Below are positions 18,920-27,009 of a stretch of DNA of 64,000 bases, piece by piece. The stretch is from positions 124,001-188,000 of the forward strand of contig OY282519.1 of the NCBI GenBank assembly GCA_958296405.1, read 5' to 3'. A model generated the notes under the pieces. It was given only the letters and a program-made list of their open reading frames with translations. It was not told the origin of the DNA and did not search any database. Each line of letters opens with the position of its first letter. The stretch's first letter is position 1. The DNA is from an uncultured Pseudomonadales bacterium. GTDB taxonomy: Bacteria > Pseudomonadota > Gammaproteobacteria > Pseudomonadales > Azotimanducaceae. The translations under genes and the position numbers were made by a program.

Positions 18920-19015
18920 GTCGTCTTGGCGGGAACGCCGATGTGGGGCGGCACGAAACAGTAGGTGGGTTCGCTGCTCACCGGGTGTTGTTGCGCCCTT
19001 GCCGAGTGCGCTGCC
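18920..19015 (-). pseudogene. Vestige of a YjbR/MmcQ gene
   Basis: Read on the minus strand this encodes ARAQQHPVSSEPTYCFVPPH followed by IGVPAK, closely matching EGAQQHYVGSEPACYFVPPH of the intact tandem YjbR gene at 14066. Only about 30 codons remain, with no start or full domain. Confidence 0.65.
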
Positions 19016-19038
19016 AAGATCGCCCACCGCGGTGAAAA

Positions 19039-19079
19039 ATCCTTGCCAATTGAACGATAGCCGTTAAATTAGCAAGGAT
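19039..19079. promoter_or_regulatory. Inverted repeat spanning the start of the second DUF4143 ATPase
   Basis: ATCCTTGCCAATT (19039-19051) and AATTAGCAAGGAT (19067-19079) are inverted with 12 of 13 positions matching and a 15-base centre. The right arm contains the AAGGA ribosome-binding-like bases and the first two bases of the ATG at 19078. It may be an operator for autoregulation or an mRNA hairpin that hides the start site. Confidence 0.55.
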
Positions 19080-20250
19080 GATTGAACGACACGCCAAGCG
19101 TAGGGTTCTACGCAGCCTTGCCGAAGCGGCAGCCGTCGCTCTCCTCGGCCCGCGCCAAGTTGGCAAGACCACGCTCGCCAGAGACATCGCCGCCGACGTG
19201 CCGGACAGCCTGTACCTCGATCTGGAGAATCCCGGCGACGCCGCTCGCCTTGCGGACCCAACGCAGTATCTCAACGCTCAAGTCGGCCAGTTGGTGATTC
19301 TGGACGAGATTCAGAGGATGCCGGGGCTCTTCCAAGTTTTGCGCGGGCAAATTGATTTGCGCCGCCGCAAGGGTGAGCCCACCGGCCAGTTCCTCTTGCT
19401 TGGTTCGGCTTCGGACGCGCTGCTGCGGCAATCGGGGGAATCCTTGGCCGGGCGCATCTTTTACGACGAACTTCCCGGATTGACCGTTCTGGAAATCGGC
19501 ATGGGTTCTGCGCAGCAAAGGCTGTGGGTCCGCGGCGGCTTCCCAGACGCCTTCAGCGCTAGGAGCGATGCCGTGAGCGCGCGTTGGCGGTTTAACTTCA
19601 TCCGCACCTATTTGGAGCGAGACATTCCACAATTCGGCGTGCGGGTGCCGGCCCCCACACTCCAGCGGCTCTGGACCATGCTTGGCCACTATCAGGGCGG
19701 GTTGCTCAATGCTTCCGGACTTGGGCGCAGCCTGGCCGTCTCCGTGCCGGCGGTAATGCGCTACATCAATCTCCTCGTAGACCTAATGCTGGTGCGGCGG
19801 CTGCCCCCGTACTTCGTCAATGTGGGCAAGCGGTTGGTCAAGGCGCCCAAGGTCTACATTCGAGACAGCGGCATCCTCCATTCATTATTGGGCTTACGCA
19901 CCTACGACGACCTGCTCTCCCATCCAGTGGTGGGCGCCAGCTGGGAGGGTTTCTCCATCGAGAATTTGCTTGCGGCCGCCCCCTTTGGAACCGATGCCTA
20001 TTTCTACCGAACGCGGGCCGGCGCGGAGATCGATTTACTGTTGCTTCTGCCGAATGGCGAACTCTGGGCCATTGAAGTCCAGCGCAGCACAACGCCCCGC
20101 ATCGGCAAAGGCTTTGCTTTGGCGGGTGAAGACGTCAACGCGACCAAACAGTTCGTCGTCCACTCGGGCGATCACAGCTTCCCCCTTAACGCGAACACAG
20201 TGGCCATCCCTTTGCCGGCGCTCATGGATCGCTTAGCTGCGATGGATTGA
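19078..20250 (+). CDS. AAA-family ATP-binding protein with DUF4143 C-terminus
   Basis: 390 residues. Walker A LLGPRQVGKTTLARDI at 22-37, Walker B LVILDEIQRMPGLF at 72-85, FLLLGSASDALLRQ as sensor region, ERDIPQFGVRVPAPTLQRLW in the DUF4143 winged-helix part, VYIRDSGILHSLLGL and the nuclease-like end FYRTRAGAEIDLLLLLPNGE with WAIEVQRS. All motifs are intact, unlike the copy at 15631-16559. Its role is unknown, as for the family. The ATG is embedded in an inverted repeat. Sequence differs greatly from the paralogue at 16833, so it is not a recent duplicate. Confidence 0.88.
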   Translation: MIERHAKRRVLRSLAEAAAVALLGPRQVGKTTLARDIAADVPDSLYLDLENPGDAARLADPTQYLNAQVGQLVILDEIQRMPGLFQVLRGQIDLRRRKGEPTGQFLLLGSASDALLRQSGESLAGRIFYDELPGLTVLEIGMGSAQQRLWVRGGFPDAFSARSDAVSARWRFNFIRTYLERDIPQFGVRVPAPTLQRLWTMLGHYQGGLLNASGLGRSLAVSVPAVMRYINLLVDLMLVRRLPPYFVNVGKRLVKAPKVYIRDSGILHSLLGLRTYDDLLSHPVVGASWEGFSIENLLAAAPFGTDAYFYRTRAGAEIDLLLLLPNGELWAIEVQRSTTPRIGKGFALAGEDVNATKQFVVHSGDHSFPLNANTVAIPLPALMDRLAAMD

Positions 20251-20337
20251 ACAGGACAGAGAGCTCCAAAACTGTTCGCTGTTTCGGTTGGCAAGTGGCC
20301 CGCACAACCGGCTTTCCGGACGGCCAACGCTCAATCG

Positions 20338-21174
20338 CTACAGGCCCGGCCGGTAGATGACGCCTAGCCGCACGACGCCAAACTGGTTCTCGATGCGGTA
20401 AGACACAGGCCTTCGCGGAGAGCCCGCCCCACAGCAGCGATCATCGCCGGAGCGGTTCGCGTCATGGGTGCTGTCCCCGAAATCCATGTACAAGCCTTCG
20501 AGCCGCAGCGTCCAAGCGTCGCTCAGCGAAGTTTCGATGCCGGCGCCGACCACCCAACCGAGTTCCGTCGAGCCATCCCGGAACGAATCGTCGGGGTCTG
20601 TGCGCTGCGCGGCCCTGCCGTCCGCCAGCAACACCCATTCGCCGTTCTGATCCCTGTAGGCGTCGAGGTCCCGCAGCGATTGCTCGATCCGCGCAAGTGC
20701 CAGCCCCGCGGACGCGAACATCGTCACGCGCCCAATGGGCCGCTCGACCCCCGCCCGCGCTGTCGCGACCCATCGGAACTCCGACTTCACCGTCTCGTCC
20801 GGCGGCTGGTATCGCGGATCGATGCGGTTCGTTTCCGCCGACAGTTCGCCGAACATGCCGTCGATCTCGACCGTGAGCGGCACACCGCCGATCTCGACCT
20901 TCCTTCCTATCAGGGCGCTGCCAGCGGGCCCAGCGTCGTCGTAGTCGACAGCCCAGCCGGGATTGCCTGAGTATGAGAAGCCATCTTTGTCAACGACTTG
21001 GCCGTCCACCCGGCCAGCGCCGGCGAAGACGCCCGCGTAGGTCTTCTTCCAGCCGGAGGCATCGTCGTCTGCAGCGTTTGCGGGGCTGCCGTCCGCAAGC
21101 ATGGCGATGAGCGGCAGGGCGATGATCGCCCGCCATGCGAAACGGCCAACGGCAGGAGGTCCAGCAATCTCCAT
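20338..21174 (-). CDS. Outer-membrane beta-barrel protein (opacity-like)
   Basis: 278 residues from the ATG at 21174; a GTG three codons upstream is possible. N-terminal signal sequence WRAIIALPLIAMLADGSPANA followed by ADDDASG. The remainder alternates hydrophobic and polar residues as in small outer-membrane barrels, for example FRWVATARAGVERPIGRVTM, FASAGLALARIEQ, LGWVVGAGIETSLSDAWTLR and the terminal strand FGVVRLGVIYRPGL, ending near an aromatic/leucine as outer-membrane proteins do. It likely inserts in the outer membrane; ligand unknown. A copy lacking its middle occurs at 25888-26327. It is unusual to find it inside a defence-like island. Confidence 0.72.
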   Translation of the reverse strand: MEIAGPPAVGRFAWRAIIALPLIAMLADGSPANAADDDASGWKKTYAGVFAGAGRVDGQVVDKDGFSYSGNPGWAVDYDDAGPAGSALIGRKVEIGGVPLTVEIDGMFGELSAETNRIDPRYQPPDETVKSEFRWVATARAGVERPIGRVTMFASAGLALARIEQSLRDLDAYRDQNGEWVLLADGRAAQRTDPDDSFRDGSTELGWVVGAGIETSLSDAWTLRLEGLYMDFGDSTHDANRSGDDRCCGAGSPRRPVSYRIENQFGVVRLGVIYRPGL

Positions 21175-21341
21175 GATGGCCACCTATTCGCAGCGAAGCA
21201 CGTTGATGATGTCGCCGAACGGATCAGGCGATACCGTACATCTTCGGAAGCCATCGGCTTTCTAGATGCATGTGGAACAGCGCCTGTCCGCTTCCATGTG
21301 GCATGATACCGAAATGATGGCAGTTAACTGCGAAGAGAGCG

Positions 21342-21599
21342 ATGGCGACGATCAACCTACGGCAGCTGGATGACAGTGTGGTACAGCATCTCAAGCAACG
21401 CGCTGCGGGAAACAACCGCTCCTTGGAAGGTGAGGCGCGGCACATCCTCCAAGGCGTGGCAGAGGGGGAGCTGTCGCTAAAGCGCGCGTCCTTCTTGGCG
21501 CTGGCAACGCGGCTGCGACGCCAGTCCGAAGGATGTGCGCAAACACCTTCGGAGGCCTTGATCCGGGAAGACCGCGAAGCGGGACACCGTGCCACCTGA
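21342..21599 (+). CDS. FitA-like ribbon-helix-helix antitoxin
   Basis: 85 residues. The N-terminus MATINLRQLDDSVVQHLKQR followed by AAGNNRSLEGEARHILQG is the FitA/StbC/VagB-type ribbon-helix-helix pattern (beta strand with INLRQ, then NNRSLEGEAR helix). It would bind the operon promoter and neutralise the adjacent PIN toxin. Its stop overlaps the toxin ATG by one base (TGATG). The upstream stretch with CATGATACCGA at about 21302-21312 is conserved before the paralogous copy at 26355, so it likely includes the promoter/operator. Confidence 0.87.
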   Translation: MATINLRQLDDSVVQHLKQRAAGNNRSLEGEARHILQGVAEGELSLKRASFLALATRLRRQSEGCAQTPSEALIREDREAGHRAT

Positions 21600-22030
21600 T
21601 GCGTCTGGTCGTGGATGCCAGCGTCGCGGTCAAGTGGCTGGTCGCGGAAGAAGACTCGGACGCCGCGGATCGATTGCTGACGGGCGGCGATGATCTCTAC
21701 GCGCCGCGGCTGCTGGCATCCGAGATCGCCAATACCGTGTGGCGCAAAACTCGGATGGGCGAGATCGAACGTGGGCGGGCCGGCATCCCAGCGGCTGCCG
21801 TAGCGGAGATGCCGGTTCATTGGCGCTCCGACGAGACGGTTTGCGCGGACGCGGTGCGTCTGGCAGTGGCACTAGACCGACCGGTTTACGATTGCCTCTA
21901 CCTCGCACTCGCGCATCGGCTCGATGCCCAACTGGTGACGGCAGACATCCGCTTTGCAAACGCTCTGGCGACAACCGAGCACGGCGGTGCGGTGATGACG
22001 CTGAGAGACTATGCGAAGGAACAACGCTGA
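21599..22030 (+). CDS. vapC: VapC-like PIN-domain toxin
   Basis: 143 residues, MRLVVDASVAVKWLVAEEDS. The PIN-domain acidic residues are visible: Asp7 in VVDAS, Glu in LLASEIANTVWRK, Asp in RPVYDCLYLALAHRLDAQLV and Asp in LVTADIRFANAL. It would be a Mg-dependent ribonuclease toxin paired with the FitA-like antitoxin. The ATG overlaps the antitoxin stop by one base. All catalytic residues are present, so the module may be functional. Confidence 0.88.
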   Translation: MRLVVDASVAVKWLVAEEDSDAADRLLTGGDDLYAPRLLASEIANTVWRKTRMGEIERGRAGIPAAAVAEMPVHWRSDETVCADAVRLAVALDRPVYDCLYLALAHRLDAQLVTADIRFANALATTEHGGAVMTLRDYAKEQR

Positions 22031-22801
22031 CGTGACCCGAGCGCTCGATCAGCCGACCCGCACAACCATCGGCTGGGCCATGTCCCGCTGCGGACTTGGA
22101 GGCATCCTCTACACGCCCAGCCCACAATGACAGTCGAACACCCAAACCCAACCATTGCCTCGCGGGCACCGTGGCTCTACTCCTTCAACGCGCCGCCCAG
22201 ATCCAGGACACGTTTGCCGGCTCGCGCCACCTGCGATACGGCGATGGAGAGACGCTGCGCCGACAGATCGAACAGACGACGGCTGAGGCACGTTCCCAAC
22301 GTTGCGACGGACGGCTAGTCGTTTCACAAACCGGGAAAACTCGACGCTGCACCAGCCATCTACTTCGCCAATACCAAGCGCCGCACTGCGATGAATGCGA
22401 AAGCGGGTACATCATGGCGACGGCGAGCAAGCGAAGTGCGCCAACCGTCGCTGCACGGGTGCAGTTCGCGGTTGCCCGCTGTGCGTTTTTCCAGCACCGA
22501 GGATGTGGCAATCGCCGTGTCGCCAACAGCCTCGTAGCGACGAGCGCAGAGATTATCGAAAGCCCCTCTGCCGGGTCGCGCAGTGGCGTCGAGATAGTAG
22601 GCGGGCTAGCCGGGCACCGGGTGTTGTTGCGCCCGTTGCGGAGCGCACGCCCACAACGCGATGCGGCCGTCCCTGCGGTGGTCGATCACAAGCATCGCGA
22701 ACGTCTTGCAGGCACCCGAAAAAATCCGCTGAGGCACGCCTGCCACCGTATCCCAAACACCTACAATGGCCCTCTAGCCTTGATCACAAGCCACCATCAG
22801 C
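22031..22801. other. Non-coding/decayed interval
   Basis: About 770 bases between the VapC gene and the restriction nuclease. Open frames here lack recognisable domains. The only supported content is a YjbR/MmcQ vestige at 22605-22740. The final 100 bases should hold the promoter of the nuclease gene; CTACAAT at 22761-22767 is a weak candidate -10 box. Confidence 0.5.
22605..22740 (-). pseudogene. Vestige of a YjbR/MmcQ gene
   Basis: The minus strand encodes CKTFAMLVIDHRRDGRIALW followed by ACAPQRAQQHPVPG, which aligns with GRTFATLAINYRGNGRIALW and ARAPEGAQQHYVGS of the intact gene at 14066-14842. Only about 45 codons from the first domain remain. Confidence 0.65.
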
Positions 22802-25800
22802 ATGCCAAACTTCTTCGAGCAGCCCATCCTGAACTCGCCTTACGAGCGCCCTGCCCGGCACTGGGAACTGGATGAGAATCGGCAGCCTACCAACCAGCAA
22901 GTCGAACGCCGCCGCGAGGCGTCCTTCATCACGCCCATTCCTCCGCCGAAGAAACAACGCAGCCAAAGTCGATTGGAGTTCGATGCTGCGGCCGCGGCAG
23001 TCGCCAGCGACAAGCAGCAGTACGAGATCGCCCAAGTCATCAACAGCGTACGGCGGCAAGTGGCTGCTTGGCGGGAACTGCCCGAGCGGCAGTGGAAAGT
23101 GACGTCGCAGACAGCACGACTGCTGAAGCACTGGCGGCATCATTCCTTCAGCGGCATTCGTCCGTTCTTCTGCCAGGTGGAAGCCGCGGAAACTGTCATC
23201 TGGCTCACCGAAGTGGCACCGCAGGCGGGCCGAGAAGCGCGGGGCTTCCTCGATCACTTAGCATCCGCCAACGAACAGGCGAACCCGGGCCTCGCCCGCT
23301 TGGCGCTGAAGCTCGCCACCGGTGCCGGCAAGACCACCGTGATGGCCATGTTGATCGCTTGGCAAACCGTCAACGCCGTGCGCCACCCCGCCAGCAGCCG
23401 CTTCACGCGGGGCTTTCTGGTGGTGACGCCGGGCATCACCATCCGCGACCGACTGCGGGTGCTGAAGCCCAATGATCCAGACAGCTACTATCAAGCGAAT
23501 GAACTGGTGCCCCCAGATATGCTGCCGGACATGGGGCGCGCCAACGTCGTCATCACCAACTACCACGCCTTCATGCGCCGCGAACGCATGCCGCTGGCCA
23601 AGGGCAGCCGAACGTTGCTGCGGGGCCATGGCCCGCCTTTGCGGACGGAGGAAACCGAAGGCCAGATGCTGCGCCGGGTGATGCCGGAACTGATGGGCAT
23701 GAAGCGCATCTTGGCGTTCAATGACGAAGGGCATCACTGCTACCGCGAGCGCCCCGACGCTGGCGAAGAGGGCGACTTGAAAGGCGAGGAAAAGGACGAG
23801 GCAAACCGCAACCAGGAAGCGGCGCGCGTATGGATTTCCGGCTTGGAAATCGTTGCCGCCAAGTTGGGCCTAAGCCGCGTGATCGACCTTTCCGCCACGC
23901 CGTTTTTCCTGCGCGGGTCCGGCTACGCCGAAGGCACTTTGTTTCCGTGGACGATGTGCGACTTCTCGCTTATGGACGCCATCGAGTGCGGCATCGTCAA
24001 GCTGCCCCGCGTTCCAGTCGCAGACGACATCCCCAGCGCGGAAGTGCCCGTCTACCGCAACCTGTGGGAGCACATCGGCAAAGACATGCCTAGAAAAGGG
24101 CGGCGCGCCTTGGATCCATTAGCACTGCCAGTGCGCCTGAAAAGCGCACTCGAAGCGCTGTACGGCCACTATGAGCGGGTGTTCAACGAGTGGGAGGCAG
24201 CTAAGATCGAAGTGAAGCCGTGCTTCATCGTGGTCTGTAACAACACCGCTACCTCCAAACTCGTCTACGACTACATCGCCGGCTTCCACCGCCAACGCCA
24301 GGACGGTTCGCAAGAACTAGTACAGGGCCGTTTGGAACTGTTCCGCAACTTCGACGAAGCCGGCAACGCTCATCCGCGCCCGCGCACGCTGCTGATCGAC
24401 AGCCAACAGTTGGAGTCCGGTGCTGGGCTTGATGCGAAGTTCCGCGACGTCGCCAAGGACGAGATCGAGCGTCTGCGCCGCAACGTGGTGGCGCACACGG
24501 GCCTCGGCCGCCGCGCCGAGGACTTGACGGACGCGGAGCTGCTGCGCGAGGCCGTCAACACCGTTGGCAAGGCAGGCAGGCTCGGCAGCGAGACGCGCTG
24601 CGTGGTGTCCGTCTCCATGCTCACGGAGGGCTGGGACGCCAACACCGTCACCCATGTGCTGGGCGTGCGCGCCTTCGGCACCCAACTGCTGTGCGAACAA
24701 GTGGTGGGGCGCGCGTTGCGCCGTCAATCTTACGAGTTGAATGACGCCGGCCTGTTCAACGTGGAATACGCAGACGTGTTTGGCATTCCCTTCGACTTCA
24801 CCGCCAAGCCCGCCGTCGTCAAACCGCAGCCGCCAACCAAAACCGTGCTGGTGCAGGCCATCAAGCCAGACCGCGACGTTTGCGAGATACGTTTTCCGAG
24901 GGTGGCCGGCTATCGTGTGGAACTGCCGGAAGAACGGCTGACCGCCACGTTCCACGACGATTCCACGATGGTGCTAACGCCCGAACTGGTGGGGCCCGCG
25001 GAAACGGTAAACGAGGGCATCGTCGGCGAGAGCGTGGTGCTGACGTTCGCGCACACTGCCTCGACGCGGCTTGCCACAGTGGCCTACCACCTTGCCAAGC
25101 ATCTGGTGGAAACCAAGTGGCAGGACGCAGATGGCGCCCCAAAACTGCATCTGTTTGGACAACTGAAGTGCATTGCGCTCCAATGGTTGCACAACCATCT
25201 GGAGTGCAAGGGTGGCACCTACCCGGCGCAGCTTCTCTACAAGCAGCTAGGCGACCAAGCCTGCGAACGCATCACACACGGCATCGTCCGTCACAACATC
25301 GGCAGCCGCCCGGCGACAGTGGTGTTGGACCCCTACAATGCGGAGGGTTCAACCGCACAAGTTCACTTCGCCACCTCCAAGGAGACGTTCCGTACGGACG
25401 AACGCTACTGCCATGTGAACTATGTGGTGTGCGACAGCGGCTGGGAGAAGCAGTTCGCCAGCGTCATCGAGAGGCATCCCAAGGTGCGTGCCTATGTAAA
25501 GAACCAAGGGCTGGGCTTCACGGTGCCCTACCGCTTGGGCGGTGAAGCGCACACCTACCTGCCGGACTTCATTGTGCTGGCCGAAGACGGCCATGGCGAA
25601 AACGACCTGCTGCATCTGGTGGTGGAAGTGAAAGGGCTCCGCCGAGAGGAAGACAAAGTGAAGCAGGACACCATGCAGACCTATTGGATCCCGGGCGTCA
25701 ACCGCCTGGGCGAGCATGGGCGCTGGGCCTTCGTGGAGCTTCGAGACGTGTACGATATGCGCAAAGACTTCGATGCGGCGCTGGCATCCGCGAGCTCCGA

Positions 25801-25816
25801 TGAAGAAGATGATTGA
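22802..25816 (+). CDS. BPTD_3080-type restriction endonuclease (SF2 helicase-nuclease)
   Basis: 1004 residues; ATP-dependent restriction subunit resembling type III Res. P-loop KLATGAGKTTVMAMLI at 170-185, motif Ia VVTPGITIRDRL, Walker B FNDEGHHCY at 306-314, motif III DLSATPFFL at 362-370, and motif VI-like region LLCEQVVGRALRRQSYE near 640. The C-terminal nuclease core is a PD-(D/E)xK pattern: TYLPDFIVLAEDG near 918-930 and LVVEVKGLRRE near 940. The partner methyltransferase is at 28034, separated by an inserted two-gene cassette and vestiges. A fragment homologous to its 3' end occurs at 18150-18265, suggesting a second copy once existed. Predicted to cleave unmodified foreign DNA. Confidence 0.87.
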   Translation: MPNFFEQPILNSPYERPARHWELDENRQPTNQQVERRREASFITPIPPPKKQRSQSRLEFDAAAAAVASDKQQYEIAQVINSVRRQVAAWRELPERQWKVTSQTARLLKHWRHHSFSGIRPFFCQVEAAETVIWLTEVAPQAGREARGFLDHLASANEQANPGLARLALKLATGAGKTTVMAMLIAWQTVNAVRHPASSRFTRGFLVVTPGITIRDRLRVLKPNDPDSYYQANELVPPDMLPDMGRANVVITNYHAFMRRERMPLAKGSRTLLRGHGPPLRTEETEGQMLRRVMPELMGMKRILAFNDEGHHCYRERPDAGEEGDLKGEEKDEANRNQEAARVWISGLEIVAAKLGLSRVIDLSATPFFLRGSGYAEGTLFPWTMCDFSLMDAIECGIVKLPRVPVADDIPSAEVPVYRNLWEHIGKDMPRKGRRALDPLALPVRLKSALEALYGHYERVFNEWEAAKIEVKPCFIVVCNNTATSKLVYDYIAGFHRQRQDGSQELVQGRLELFRNFDEAGNAHPRPRTLLIDSQQLESGAGLDAKFRDVAKDEIERLRRNVVAHTGLGRRAEDLTDAELLREAVNTVGKAGRLGSETRCVVSVSMLTEGWDANTVTHVLGVRAFGTQLLCEQVVGRALRRQSYELNDAGLFNVEYADVFGIPFDFTAKPAVVKPQPPTKTVLVQAIKPDRDVCEIRFPRVAGYRVELPEERLTATFHDDSTMVLTPELVGPAETVNEGIVGESVVLTFAHTASTRLATVAYHLAKHLVETKWQDADGAPKLHLFGQLKCIALQWLHNHLECKGGTYPAQLLYKQLGDQACERITHGIVRHNIGSRPATVVLDPYNAEGSTAQVHFATSKETFRTDERYCHVNYVVCDSGWEKQFASVIERHPKVRAYVKNQGLGFTVPYRLGGEAHTYLPDFIVLAEDGHGENDLLHLVVEVKGLRREEDKVKQDTMQTYWIPGVNRLGEHGRWAFVELRDVYDMRKDFDAALASASSDEEDD

Positions 25817-25887
25817 TCGAGCCGCCAAGAGCAGAACTCCGCGCAGCCTTGCCAAAGCGCCGCCTGTTCGCCGAGCGGATCCCGGCT

Positions 25888-26327
25888 CCATATGGCGGCT
25901 TTCCGCAAACGCCCAATCACTACAGGCCAAACCCGTAGGTTACGCCCAAACGCACGACGCCGAGCTGGTTCTCCACGCGGTAGGAACGCAGGACACAGGC
26001 CTTCACGGAAAGCCTGCCCCCACAACGGCGCTCATCGCCAGAGCGCCGGCGAAGACGCTTGGGTAGGTGCCCGTCCAGCGGGATGCATCATCGTCCGCCG
26101 CACTCGCTGCGCCGCCGTCAGCAAGCATCACGCACACCGCCAAGGCTCGCCAACGGCATGGCGAGTATCGACAGGCTGACGACGATGAGCAGGCGATGAT
26201 CGCACACCGCCAAGGGGAGCGGCTACCGGAGGGAAGTCGAGCGCTCTTTTCCGTAGCAGCCGCCTCATTCGCAACTGAACGCGGGCGGGTGAGCGGCTCC
26301 TACGCCCGCTTCCGTGTGGCATGATAC
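25888..26327 (-). pseudogene. Internally deleted copy of the outer-membrane protein gene
   Basis: Bases 25890-26030 match the 3' end of the gene at 20338-20450 (both contain ACGACGCC, TGGTTCTC and ACACAGGCCTTC in the same order), and 26040-26160 match its 5' part at 21025-21150 (GCCGGCGAAGACGC). The central portion of roughly 550 bases is missing. It is followed by a copy of the FitA-like antitoxin start, as at 21342, so the OMP-antitoxin block was duplicated and then lost its middle. Confidence 0.7.
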
Positions 26328-26354
26328 CGACTGCAGGTGATTGGGGAGCTTGTC

Positions 26355-26543
26355 ATGGCGACAGTCGATGTGCGGCGACTGGATCACGGCGCGGTCCGGC
26401 GTCTCAGGCAACGCGCTGCACGGAACAATCGCTCCCTCGACAGTGAAGCACGGCACGTTCTCCACGGCGCGGTCGAGAACGAGCTGTCGGCGAGGCGCAT
26501 GTCCTTCCTTGCCTTGGCGGCGCGGCCGACAATCACCGGTTGA
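26355..26543 (+). CDS. FitA-like antitoxin paralogue without toxin
   Basis: 62 residues, MATVDVRRLDHGAVRRLRQR followed by AARNNRSLDSEARHVLHG, clearly homologous to the antitoxin at 21342. It ends early at SFLALAARPTITG and has no PIN gene after it. The DNA-binding ribbon-helix-helix is intact, so it might still bind the operator shared with the 21342 locus. It could be a functional orphan or a remnant; I regard remnant as slightly more likely. Confidence 0.65.
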   Translation: MATVDVRRLDHGAVRRLRQRAARNNRSLDSEARHVLHGAVENELSARRMSFLALAARPTITG

Positions 26544-26547
26544 CCAT

Positions 26548-27009
26548 ATGCTGCACAGTGAACAGACCTATCAACCCATCTTCCCACCCGGTCTTCACCC
26601 CATGACCGTCGATGCGCTGGAGAAGACATTTGTGGCCCCCGGTTTCGCCACTCCGCTCCGACGAAGGCTGACCGAGCAGCTCGGCCTTTTTGTAGGCAAG
26701 CTAGTCGGGCTCGGTGTTCACGGGGACATCTGGATCGATGGTTCGTACGCCACAAGAAAACCGGAGCCGCAGGATGTGGACGTTGTGCTCGTGGTGTCGC
26801 CTGTGGTGCTCAGCGCCATCGCCCCGGAGAAATTGGCCACCTTAGCGCACTACATGACGCGAGAGGGCAGGGCATACGTCCGAGCAACGTGGCAAGTGGA
26901 CTTCTACATCGTAAAGGCGAACAGCTCCGAGGGCGAGCACTGGGAGGAGTGGCTGTCGAGAAATCCCGACCAATCGAGCAGGAAAGGCATTCCCTTCGTC
27001 CAGATATGA
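26548..27009 (+). CDS. DUF6932-like nucleotidyltransferase-fold protein
   Basis: 153 residues from MLHSEQTYQPIFPPGLHPMT. The core GVHGDIWIDGSYATRKPEPQ followed by DVDVVLVV is a nucleotidyltransferase G-S...D.D signature; WQVDFYIVK may supply the third acidic residue. The substrate is unknown. The frame is open upstream but that part overlaps the antitoxin gene. The stop overlaps the next gene by 4 bases (ATGA). The pair sits between the restriction nuclease and its methyltransferase, a position typical of accessory defence cargo, and could be a toxin-antitoxin-like module. Confidence 0.72.
   Translation: MLHSEQTYQPIFPPGLHPMTVDALEKTFVAPGFATPLRRRLTEQLGLFVGKLVGLGVHGDIWIDGSYATRKPEPQDVDVVLVVSPVVLSAIAPEKLATLAHYMTREGRAYVRATWQVDFYIVKANSSEGEHWEEWLSRNPDQSSRKGIPFVQI

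Noticed and set aside
22096-22875. 259-codon plus-strand frame before the restriction nuclease
   Set aside because: No recognisable domain, overlaps a YjbR vestige on the other strand and the nuclease start; composition is not coding-like.
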